Origin: Planctomycetaceae bacterium
GTDB lineage: Bacteria; Planctomycetota; Planctomycetia; Pirellulales; Thermoguttaceae
Length of the DNA: 5,286 nt
Direction: 5' to 3'
Assembly: GCA_031283515.1 (NCBI GenBank)
Contig: JAITBS010000499.1
Location: 1-5,286, forward strand
Shown: piece after piece, positions 1 through 5,088 of the stretch
How the letters are laid out: the number at the start of each line of letters is the position of its first letter
How positions within the stretch are numbered: position 1 is the stretch's first letter
Translations under genes and position numbers: made by a program
Notes under the pieces: model-generated
The model's input: the letters and a program-made list of their open reading frames with translations, nothing else
What the model was told of the DNA's origin: nothing
Database searches by the model: none

Positions 1-5
1 CTAAC

Positions 6-70
6 GCCGACGCGACCTTTCGGCGAAAGGTCGCCTACCTGAGTCGGCGGTCGCCTACCTGATCTGGGGT
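6..70. repeat. REP-like palindromic repeat element at left edge
   Basis: A compound palindrome. GCGACCTTTC (12-21) pairs perfectly with GAAAGGTCGC (25-34) across a 3-nt loop, and GCCGAC (6-11) pairs with GTCGGC (43-48) around it. The 14-mer GGTCGCCTACCTGA occurs twice, at 29-42 and 49-62. The end, ACCTGATCTGGGGT (57-70), is the exact reverse complement of 3272-3285, so a relative of this element lies in inverted orientation 3.2 kb away. It ends only 54 bases before the sel1 start codon. It may continue left of the window. No transposase is present, so whether it is REP or MITE is inference. Confidence 0.75.
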
Positions 71-124
71 AGCAAGTGCGTAACATGAGTTAATAATTAA
101 ACAACTGAAAAGGAATTAACTAAA

Positions 125-868
125 ATGTTCGATGAAAATTTTTTTGAATCTTATCTTTCGCAGTTGAAAGACGTCAATTTGAAGTCAAAAATTGATCGAT
201 GGTCTTTTAACCAAAATTTTGACAATGATACAGATAATTCCATAAAATTTTTAATGGAAGCCGCCAATCAAAACAATTTAGCAGCTCAATTATATCTTGG
301 CATTTGTTATGCGATTGGTAACAGCATTAAAAAAAATCCAGTTGAGGCGGTCAAGTGGTTTAGAAAAGCGGCGGAACAAGGTCTGGTAGAAGCTCAATAT
401 TTTCTTGCCGATTGCTATTACCGCGACAAAGACTATGGCAAAGACATTGAAAAAAATCTTGACGAGTCAATCAAGTGGTACACAAAAGCGGCGGAACAAG
501 GTCATGTGGAAGCTCAATATTTTCTTGGCGTTTTCTATACCATAGGCGAAGTCGTAGAAAAAAATCCTGACGAGGCTTTCAAATGGTATAAAAAAGCGGC
601 AGAACAAGGTCATGTGATAGCTCAATATTTTCTTGCAGATTTCTATAACAACGGCGTAGGCATAGAACAAAATCTTGAGGAAGCTTTCAAATGGTTTAAA
701 AAATCAGCAGAACAAGGTTTTGCAGAGGCTCAATATTTTCTTGGCGTTTACTATGCTGGCGGCAAAGGCGTTGAGGAAGATTTTATCGAGGCTTTCGAAT
801 GGTTTAAAAAAGCAGCGGAACAAGGTCATGAAGATGCAAAAAAAGCATTGAAACGATTGAGAAAATGA
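125..868 (+). CDS. Sel1-like repeat (SLR) protein
   Basis: Encodes a 247-residue alpha-solenoid protein of the Sel1 family, a TPR-related fold that generally acts as a protein-binding scaffold; the partner here is unknown. After a non-repeat N-terminus (1-36) and a half repeat (about 37-52) come five full repeats at about 53-87, 89-127, 129-163, 165-199 and 201-235, then a basic helical cap ending KRLRK. Each repeat follows AQYFLG..Y..G..V..N..EA.KW..KAAEQG. Repeat 2 has a 4-residue insertion (YRDKDYGKD region). No signal peptide or membrane segment is visible, so a cytoplasmic location is inferred. The ATG at 125 is preceded by AAAGGA about 10 nt upstream, and an in-frame stop at 98-100 limits extension. 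It ends in a double TGA. The repeats are nearly identical at DNA level (GCTCAATATTTTCTTG four times). It converges on ahcY. Family assignment is secure; function is not. Confidence 0.95.
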   Translation: MFDENFFESYLSQLKDVNLKSKIDRWSFNQNFDNDTDNSIKFLMEAANQNNLAAQLYLGICYAIGNSIKKNPVEAVKWFRKAAEQGLVEAQYFLADCYYRDKDYGKDIEKNLDESIKWYTKAAEQGHVEAQYFLGVFYTIGEVVEKNPDEAFKWYKKAAEQGHVIAQYFLADFYNNGVGIEQNLEEAFKWFKKSAEQGFAEAQYFLGVYYAGGKGVEEDFIEAFEWFKKAAEQGHEDAKKALKRLRK

Positions 869-879
869 TGATTTGATTT

Positions 880-898
880 TTTTGTAATATATCAGCGG
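880..898 (+). repeat. TAATATxTCAG repeat module, copy 1
   Basis: TTTTGTAATATATCAG (880-895) followed by CGGA lies 12 bases after the sel1 stop codon. The same 16-mer recurs exactly at 5165-5180, and a close variant lies on the minus strand at 3691-3714, directly after the flavodoxin gene. Here and in the 3691-3714 copy, the 13-mer GTAACCGTTCACG follows within about 30 bases, so the two modules travel together. Function is unknown; the position after gene ends suggests a role in 3' ends or a preferred insertion context. Confidence 0.7.
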
Positions 899-996
899 AT
901 TGTAACTATTCAGTCCCAGTAATTTTTTGTAACCGTTCACGGGTTAAAAATTCGGAATTAAAGTATTTTTGTAATTGTTTACGTGAAAAAATATAT

Positions 997-1278
997 TCCT
1001 TCGCCCTGAAAGGGCAACGGAGTTTTAGCCCACCGCAACGCGGTGGGTTAAAATGCCCCAAAACGGATCGCCCTGAAAGGGCAGCGGAAAAAAAATTTAT
1101 CACGAATATTCGTTACAAATATTCATTAATATTAACAATATTGTTGATCATATTGACCATATTGATCATATTGATCAAAAAGATTCCGTTGCCATTACAG
1201 GGCGTTAATCGAGAGGAATATCACACCCCACCGCGTTGCGGTGGGTTAAAACTCCGCTGCCCCTTCGGGGCGTAGGAA
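997..1278. repeat. MITE-like inverted element with GC-rich hairpins
   Basis: Two inverted ~50-nt arms enclose an AT-rich centre. The left arm has hairpin GCCCT-GAA-AGGGC (1003-1015), then a 14-bp hairpin at 1023-1053 (core CCCACCGC-AAC-GCGGTGGG with TTTTA/TAAAA extension). The right arm mirrors this with CCCACCGC-GTT-GCGGTGGG (1227-1245) and GCCCC-TTC-GGGGC (1259-1271), the latter with a compensatory base change that keeps the stem. A third GCCCT-GAA-AGGGC hairpin is at 1070-1082, and a degraded counterpart lies near 1191-1204. GC content is far above the surroundings. No transposase is encoded. The repeated outer boxes CGGAGTTTTA and TAAAACTCCG mark the arms. It sits between two convergent genes, where strong hairpins could end transcription from both sides. 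Confidence 0.8.
1142..1177. repeat. 9-nt tandem repeat (TATTGATCA)x4
   Basis: Four units with period 9: TGTTGATCA, TATTGACCA, TATTGATCA, TATTGATCA. It is preceded by the perfect palindromes CGAATATTCG (1103-1112) and AACAATATTGTT (1134-1145). It forms the AT-rich centre of the inverted element. Its role is unknown; a protein-binding array or simple slippage expansion are both possible. Confidence 0.85.
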
Positions 1279-1372
1279 TTTTTCTCTTGTACGTGAACGG
1301 CTACCAATATTGTAACCGTTCACGAGTTTTTAAATTCCGAATTTTAAAAGCGTGAACGGTTACAAATTATCA

Positions 1373-1398
1373 TTGGCTTTAAAAGCCAAATTATTTTT
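1373..1398 (+). terminator. Terminator-shaped hairpin with T-run
   Basis: TTGGCTTT (1373-1380) pairs with AAAGCCAA (1382-1389), or 7 bp with a 3-nt loop, followed by ATTATTTTT. The shape fits a rho-independent terminator read on the plus strand, facing ahcY. It is 500 bases after sel1 and related copies occur in the composite repeat at 3405-3433 and 3648-3674, so it may be a repeat module rather than the dedicated sel1 terminator. Confidence 0.5.
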
Positions 1399-1470
1399 CT
1401 GTAACCGTTCACGCACAAAAGAAAAAAATTCCGCAAAAAACACAACTGAATATCGAGAAAAATCTGTTGA

Positions 1471-2787
1471 TCAATATCTGTACATTTCAGGTTTGAATGG
1501 ACCGTCAACAGGGATTCCTAGATAGTCTGCTTGTTTTTTAGTTAGCTTTGTTAGCTTTGCTCCGATTTGTTCAAGATGCAGTCTTGCTACTTCTTCGTCC
1601 AGCAACTTCGGCAAGACATGAACTCCAATTGGATATTTATCGTTTTCCGTCCACAACGCAATTTGTGCTAACGTCTGATTCGTAAACGAATTCGACATAA
1701 CAAATGACGGATGCCCCGTTGCACATCCTAAATTTACTAGTCTTCCTTCCGCCAACAAAATTATTGAATTGCCGCTCGGAAATGTATAACGATCAACCAA
1801 CGGTTTGATTTGCACTTTCTTTATCCCCGAATAACTATTCAAACCGGCAACGTCAATCTCTACATCGAAATGACCAATGTTACAAACAATCGCGTCGTTT
1901 TTCATTCTCGCCATTTGATCGACCATGATTATATCGCAACATCCAGTTGTTGTTACAAAAATATTGCCGATCGGCGCGGCTTCTTCTAACGTCATTACTT
2001 GGAATCCTTCCATCGCAGCTTGCAACGCGCAAATCGGATCAATCTCCGTTACAATAGTTCGCGCTCCATAAGAACGCATCGAATGAGCGCAACCCTTGCC
2101 GACGTCTCCATAACCGCATACAACAACAACTTTACCGGCAATCATTACGTCCGTTGCACGTTTAATTCCATCAGCAAGTGACTCACGGCAACCATAGAGA
2201 TTGTCAAATTTACTTTTCGTAACAGAATCGTTGACATTGATCGCCGGCACTTTCAATTCGCCCTTTGCGAACATCTGATATAAACGATGAACTCCAGTTG
2301 TTGTTTCTTCAGAGATACCTTTTATGTTTTTGATTATTTCGGCATATTCAGCTTTATGTAGTAAAGCGGTCAAATCGCCTCCGTCGTCGAGTATCATGTT
2401 GAGAGGTTTTCCGTCAGGGAAGATAACGGTTTGTTCTATACACCAATCGAATTCGGCGTCGGTTTCGCCTTTCCATGCGTAAACGGGGACGCCAGTTTGA
2501 GCAATTGCAGCGGCGGCGTGATCCTGCGTTGAAAATTTATTACAACTGCTCCATGTAACTTCAGCGCCAAGCAAAGTCAGCGTCTCAATTAACACGGCAG
2601 TTTGAATTGTCATGTGAAGACAACCGGCAATTCTCGCGCCCTTTAGCGGTTTGGTTGCGGAATATTTTTTACGCAATGCCATCAAACCGGGCATCTCGTT
2701 TTCCGCAAGTAATATCTCTTTACGTCCCCATTCCGCTAGGTTCAAGTCGGCTACTTTATGCGGAAGATTAGATTTCTCAATTGTCAT
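1471..2787 (-). CDS. ahcY: Adenosylhomocysteinase (S-adenosylhomocysteine hydrolase)
   Basis: Cytosolic NAD-dependent enzyme that splits S-adenosylhomocysteine into adenosine and homocysteine, removing the inhibitory product of SAM-dependent methylation. The 438-residue protein matches the short form of the family (human enzyme 432) without the ~40-residue insertion of many bacterial enzymes. Visible features: GCLHMT with substrate-binding His58, Asp135 in LDDGGD, Glu161 in ISEETTTG, Lys191 and Asp195 in VTKSKFDNLYGC, the NAD loop GYGDVGKG (225-232), and the C-terminal GPFKPEMYRY, whose Lys432 and Tyr436 contact NAD of a neighbouring subunit in the family. I chose the ATG at 2785-2787 because AAGGAG lies 5 nt upstream and MTIEKSNLPHKVADLNLAEWG begins at the usual family N-terminus; an in-frame ATG at 2853 would add 22 unrelated residues spanning that site. 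It is not in an operon; sel1 converges on it. Confidence 0.98.
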   Translation of the reverse strand: MTIEKSNLPHKVADLNLAEWGRKEILLAENEMPGLMALRKKYSATKPLKGARIAGCLHMTIQTAVLIETLTLLGAEVTWSSCNKFSTQDHAAAAIAQTGVPVYAWKGETDAEFDWCIEQTVIFPDGKPLNMILDDGGDLTALLHKAEYAEIIKNIKGISEETTTGVHRLYQMFAKGELKVPAINVNDSVTKSKFDNLYGCRESLADGIKRATDVMIAGKVVVVCGYGDVGKGCAHSMRSYGARTIVTEIDPICALQAAMEGFQVMTLEEAAPIGNIFVTTTGCCDIIMVDQMARMKNDAIVCNIGHFDVEIDVAGLNSYSGIKKVQIKPLVDRYTFPSGNSIILLAEGRLVNLGCATGHPSFVMSNSFTNQTLAQIALWTENDKYPIGVHVLPKLLDEEVARLHLEQIGAKLTKLTKKQADYLGIPVDGPFKPEMYRY

Positions 2788-2897
2788 TTTTTCTCCTTTT
2801 TTACAACTCGCGCTATGAATTTCGGCGATTAAAAAACGTCGGCTTTTCAACATATAAGCAGACGGCGTTAACCGAATATTCTCACGAGCAATTTAAA

Positions 2898-2925
2898 ACT
2901 ATAGAACTCGCTTTAATTTTGTTGA
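2898..2925 (-). promoter_or_regulatory. Candidate sigma-70-type promoter for ahcY
   Basis: Read on the minus strand, TATAGT (2898-2903, five of six to consensus) is preceded at 16 nt by TCAACA (2920-2925, four of six). It would start transcription about 100 bases before the ahcY start codon. The -10 box touches, and the spacer consists of, one arm of the 17-bp inverted repeat. The weak -35 keeps confidence low. Confidence 0.35.
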
Positions 2926-2993
2926 TAAGCCGGAAAGTCAACGAGTTAGCAGTCATCAAGTCAATAAATGTCGGCGAAATTAAAGCGAGTTCT
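2903..2993. repeat. 17-bp perfect inverted repeat upstream of ahcY
   Basis: AGAACTCGCTTTAATTT (2903-2919) is exactly complementary to 2977-2993, with 57 bases between. Inside, GCCG (2929-2932) can pair with CGGC (2972-2975), extending the stem past an internal loop. It ends about 115 bases before the ahcY start. It could be a structured leader RNA, an operator-like DNA palindrome around the promoter, or a short palindromic insertion; I do not recognise it as a known riboswitch. The AT content of the flanks is ordinary for the window. Confidence 0.8.
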
Positions 2994-3256
2994 TTTAACA
3001 TAATTTTTTGCCGAAGTCGATACAACGACAAAAAACTCACTATCCCAATTTAATTGTGCGTTAACGTTGCAGATTCAAAAACAAAATTACAATTTGTAAC
3101 TCGAACTCAAACAACGCACAAACAAGAGTCGGATTTTAACCGCTATAATAATTATTGGAAGGGGGGCGCAATAGACAATTTTTGCAACTATTCTGTCAAA
3201 GTTTTTATACTTTGAGCGGCGGTAACAAAAGGTTGATTTTAAACTAGCATGTTTCC
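2994..3256. other. Non-coding stretch between ahcY leader and palindromic repeat
   Basis: AT-rich sequence with no supported gene: the open frames here lack ribosome binding sites and recognisable protein composition. A small hairpin CAAAGT-TTTTAT-ACTTTG lies at 3197-3214, a TATAAT hexamer near 3144 lacks a convincing -35 box, and a single G6 run occurs near 3162-3167. Confidence 0.6.
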
Positions 3257-3333
3257 TTAAATGTACATTTAACCCCAGATCAGGTTGGCAACCTTTCGCT
3301 GAAAGGTCGCGAACCACAGTCGCCTACCTGATC
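3257..3333. repeat. 16-bp palindrome joined to REP-like element, second copy
   Basis: TTAAATGTACATTTAA (3257-3272) is a perfect 16-bp palindrome. It runs into ACCCCAGATCAGGT (3272-3285), the exact reverse complement of 57-70. An outer stem pairs GATCAGGTTGGC (3278-3289) with GCCTACCTGATC (3322-3333) with one mismatch, enclosing the hairpin ACCTTTC-GCT-GAAAGGT (3291-3307). AGTCGCCTACCTGA (3318-3331) matches 13 of 14 bases of the direct repeat at 29-42 and 49-62. Left-edge and this copy therefore belong to one family and flank sel1 and ahcY. Confidence 0.8.
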
Positions 3334-3435
3334 GATAGTTGGGAATCTCTAAAAACTCAAATTTTATTGATAATTTTGACAAAATAAATTTTGTAACCGT
3401 TCACGGTTTTTTTAAAAACCATATTATTTTTTTGG

Positions 3436-3480
3436 GGGGACATTGGAGACAAAGGGGACTTAGGGGACACTGGGGACACA
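3436..3480 (+). repeat. G-rich 9-nt tandem array, left arm (5 units)
   Basis: Units with period 9 and pattern GGGGACNNN: GGGGACATT, GGAGACAAA, GGGGACTTA, GGGGACACT, GGGGACACA. The same phase and pattern recur on the minus strand at 3596-3631 and on the plus strand at 5085-5120. The 11-mer TGGAGACAAAG is shared exactly with 5102-5112. Confidence 0.85.
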
Positions 3481-3595
3481 CTAATTTAAAAACCATGATT
3501 AACGACTCAAAAGAAAAAAACAGCTTTTAAAAAAGAGAAATTTTCTCTTTAAATTTTGTCCCCCGCCAAGCCATTAATCCCAGATTTCAAACAAG

Positions 3596-3633
3596 AACGT
3601 CCCCAATGTCCCCAATGTCCCCTAAGTCCCCCC
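3596..3633 (-). repeat. G-rich 9-nt tandem array, right arm (4 units)
   Basis: Read on the minus strand: GGGGACTTA, GGGGACATT, GGGGACATT, GGGGACGTT, preceded by two more Gs. Four G-tracts of at least four with 5-nt loops also satisfy the usual G-quadruplex pattern. The bases that follow on the minus strand, GTTCTTG then GGGATTA (3575-3598), recur at 5124-5143. Confidence 0.85.
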
Positions 3634-3689
3634 AAAAAATTATCTTTGGCTTTTTAAAACCATATTATTTTTTTCTTGTGAACGGTTAC

Positions 3690-3728
3690 AAAAAATATTC
3701 CACTGAAATATTACTTTATTTATTTCAG
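3690..3728 (-). terminator. Probable terminator of the flavodoxin gene, overlapping a repeat module
   Basis: On the minus strand, two bases after the flavodoxin stop, CTGAAATA (3721-3728) pairs with TATTTCAG (3703-3710) over a 10-nt loop, and a run of six T follows at 3695-3690 after a 7-nt gap. The stem is AT-rich and the gap long, so termination may be weak. The 3' half is copy 2 of the TAATATxTCAG module (3691-3714), which continues straight into the 13-mer. Confidence 0.45.
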
Positions 3729-3730
3729 CT

Positions 3731-4147
3731 TCAGCTTAATTTGCCGAAATTTTTGCATTTATCGACATCTCCGCCGGAGGGCGATTCGTTTACTATTAAC
3801 GATTCGCCTACGAATACAGCGCCGGCGGCTTGCATTCTTTCTGTCCAACTATCCATCCATTGACCGTTTCCCCAACCGTATGAACCGAATAGTCCTAATT
3901 TTTTACCCTTAACGCTGCTCTCAATTTTTGCGATAAACGGTTCAAATTCCGACTCTTCTAGTTGTTCATCGCCCATTGACGGACACCCTAGAAACGCAAC
4001 GTCCGCATCATTAACGTCGGAAACGCTCGCCTCGTTTACAGGTTTAATCGAGACATTTGCGCCGGTTGATTCAGCGCCTTCTTTAATTAAATTCGCCATT
4101 GTTTCAGTGTTGCCAGTGCCTGTCCAGTAAATGATTGATACTTTCAT
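3731..4147 (-). CDS. Flavodoxin (short-chain, FMN-binding)
   Basis: Small cytosolic FMN protein that carries single low-potential electrons and can replace ferredoxin, often when iron is scarce. The 138 residues match the short-chain class. Visible features: the phosphate loop TGTGNT (9-14), the first FMN loop CPSMGDEQLEE (55-65), and the second FMN loop FGSYGWGNGQWMDSW (87-101), where Trp92 or Tyr90 would stack on the flavin. From memory the pattern is close to Megasphaera elsdenii and Clostridium flavodoxins. The start codon at 4145-4147 is supported by AAGGAG 5 nt upstream and the canonical hydrophobic first strand MKVSIIYW. It is a single gene with no partner enzyme nearby. No Fur-like operator or clear promoter was identified upstream. 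A terminator-like hairpin follows the stop codon. Confidence 0.97.
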   Translation of the reverse strand: MKVSIIYWTGTGNTETMANLIKEGAESTGANVSIKPVNEASVSDVNDADVAFLGCPSMGDEQLEESEFEPFIAKIESSVKGKKLGLFGSYGWGNGQWMDSWTERMQAAGAVFVGESLIVNESPSGGDVDKCKNFGKLS

Positions 4148-4927
4148 AATATCTCCTTTTTAAAATTAGTTAATTATTCGTACTCTATTTTTCGATTAGT
4201 GCCTGCTTACGTAACGGAAAGCTGACGGCTCTAAACGAAAATTCAAACGTAATCAGTTTAAAAAACTCGCGGCGGTACAAGAAAAGTAATCGGAGCAAAA
4301 CTTTTGATTACTCATCTGTCCGCCGACGAGCCGACCATTACTATCGATTGTTGATTTCTGCTTAATCAGATATACGTCAAAAAACCCAAACCGCCAACCC
4401 TACAAAGCGGTCCCAACCAAGTAATTTAAAACGTCAAATGAAATCAGTCTTATCAGCAAATGTTTTTGATAATAACAATCCAAAAAATACAAAAAAACGA
4501 TAACGTAGTGTTTGAGACATTGAACTGTAACCGCCAAAAAATAATCATCGCCCATTAATGTCAAAAAAATTTCATCCGTGAATCGTTTGATCAAAAATTT
4601 TTGTAGGCAATGACAACTTTTTAACTACCCGTAATTTAAATTTCGCTCAGCGGATTTTACGCTTTTCAATTGCCGAAATTCATAATACTAGCTGTTAGCT
4701 TGTTCGTTACTCAAATTTTTCCGTCAAGAATTATAGAACCCTAAAACCATAAATCAAGACAAAAAAATTCTGGTATTCTAAACCGTTCGCTTAAAATTTT
4801 TGGTTAGAGCCGCCGATTTATAACGCTAGTTTTAAATAAATACCAAGTTTTTCGCGTTCCGTTTTTTTATTATTGCAATTTGAAACATCAACTCTTAAAA
4901 CCGTTTTGCGGGTAAAAATCAAAATTC
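4148..4927. other. Long non-coding region upstream of the flavodoxin gene
   Basis: About 780 bases without a supported gene. It contains a hairpin AGTAATC/GATTACT (4285-4291 with 4306-4312, 14-nt loop) about 140 bases before the flavodoxin start, which could lie in its leader, and a palindrome CAAAAATTTTTG (4592-4603). An open frame on the minus strand at 4400-4594 starts with TTG, has no ribosome binding site and has no recognisable domain. I see no tRNA, rRNA or clear riboswitch. Decayed sequence is possible but I could not recognise an ancestor. Confidence 0.6.
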
Positions 4928-4958
4928 AAAAAAACCGTATAAACCCTAAAATATACGG
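4928..4958 (-). terminator. Orphan rho-independent terminator on the minus strand
   Basis: Read on the minus strand, CCGTATA (4952-4958) pairs with TATACGG (4935-4941) over a 10-nt loop, directly followed by seven T (4934-4928). The form is typical, with a 7-bp stem and no gap before the T-run. No gene is seen upstream of it on the minus strand within the window (4959-5286), so it would end a transcript entering from beyond the right edge or a small unannotated RNA. Confidence 0.5.
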
Positions 4959-5064
4959 CTTGCGAGTTCAATTTCTACTCTCCTTCTGCAACCAAACGGA
5001 TTGTTTGGACGCTCTAACTTGCAATCGTGTGAAAATTATGCCGTCAATATTTTTTTCGTCAATA

Positions 5065-5088
5065 GGGGGGGAGGGAAGGGAAGGGGGG
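5065..5088 (+). other. Strong G-quadruplex motif
   Basis: Four G-tracts of 7, 3, 3 and 6 separated by loops A, AA and AA. This meets the standard quadruplex pattern with very short loops, which usually means high stability. It leads directly into the G-rich 9-nt tandem array at 5085-5120. Confidence 0.75.

Larger units (their letters stand above)
929..1413. repeat. Cluster of six copies of the 13-mer GTAACCGTTCACG in both orientations
   Basis: Exact copies are at 929-941 (+), 1312-1324 (+), 1351-1363 (-) and 1401-1413 (+). Variants are at 971-983 (+, GTAATTGTTTACG) and 1292-1304 (-, one mismatch). Neighbouring copies are often inverted: 1312-1324 with 1351-1363 encloses an AT hairpin around TTCCGAA, and 1351-1363 with 1401-1413 encloses a second hairpin. 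Two more copies lie at 3393-3405 and 3677-3689. With the T that precedes most copies, the motif has an imperfect dyad around a central CG and resembles operators of LacI-family regulators. Whether a protein binds it is unknown. Confidence 0.85.
3390..3695. repeat. Composite inverted-repeat element (~300 bp)
   Basis: The ends are inverted copies of the 13-mer: GTAACCGTTCACG at 3393-3405 and its complement with one change at 3677-3689, each flanked outside by T/A runs. Inside each end is AAAACCATATTATTTTTTT, present as an exact 19-nt direct repeat at 3415-3433 and 3656-3674. Next come G-rich arms in inverted orientation: TTTTTTGGGGGGAC (3428-3441) pairs with 3626-3639. The centre holds hairpin AAAGAGAAA-T-TTTCTCTTT (3532-3550). 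No protein is encoded. It lies just downstream of the flavodoxin gene. It looks like a non-autonomous repeat built from modules; the mobilising enzyme is not in the window. Confidence 0.8.

Noticed and set aside
906..1103. Minus-strand 65-codon frame in the convergent gap
   Set aside because: It is a translation of the repeat hairpins (CCCACCGC/GCGGTGGG and GCCC/GGGC), has no ribosome binding site, and such frames arise wherever this repeat occurs.
1103..1177. Replication origin in the AT-rich tandem repeat
   Set aside because: No DnaA boxes (TTATCCACA-like) or dnaA/dnaN genes nearby; it is the centre of an inverted repeat element.
929..1413. CRISPR array
   Set aside because: The repeats are only 13 nt, occur in both orientations, and the spacing varies widely; no cas genes are present.
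2788..2853. Longer start for ahcY at 2853
   Set aside because: The extra 22 residues are not family-like and cover the AAGGAG site that belongs to the ATG at 2785-2787.
2788..3060. SAM or SAH riboswitch upstream of ahcY
   Set aside because: The conserved cores of these riboswitches were not recognised on the minus strand. A CTTATCAA string is present but in the wrong context for SAM-I. A covariance-model search would settle it.
2781..3317. Open frames at 2781-3053 (+) and 3087-3317 (-)
   Set aside because: No ribosome binding sites or domains; the first overlaps the ahcY start and its inverted repeat, the second runs into the REP-like palindrome.
3436..3480. Collagen-like protein (G-D-x repeats) from the 9-nt units
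   Set aside because: One frame reads GDIGDKGDLGDTGDT, but a stop lies shortly upstream, there is no start codon or ribosome binding site, and a stop follows directly. The inverted copy shows it is a DNA repeat.
4400..4594. Small hydrophobic protein on the minus strand
   Set aside because: TTG start, no ribosome binding site, and a composition expected from AT-rich non-coding DNA.
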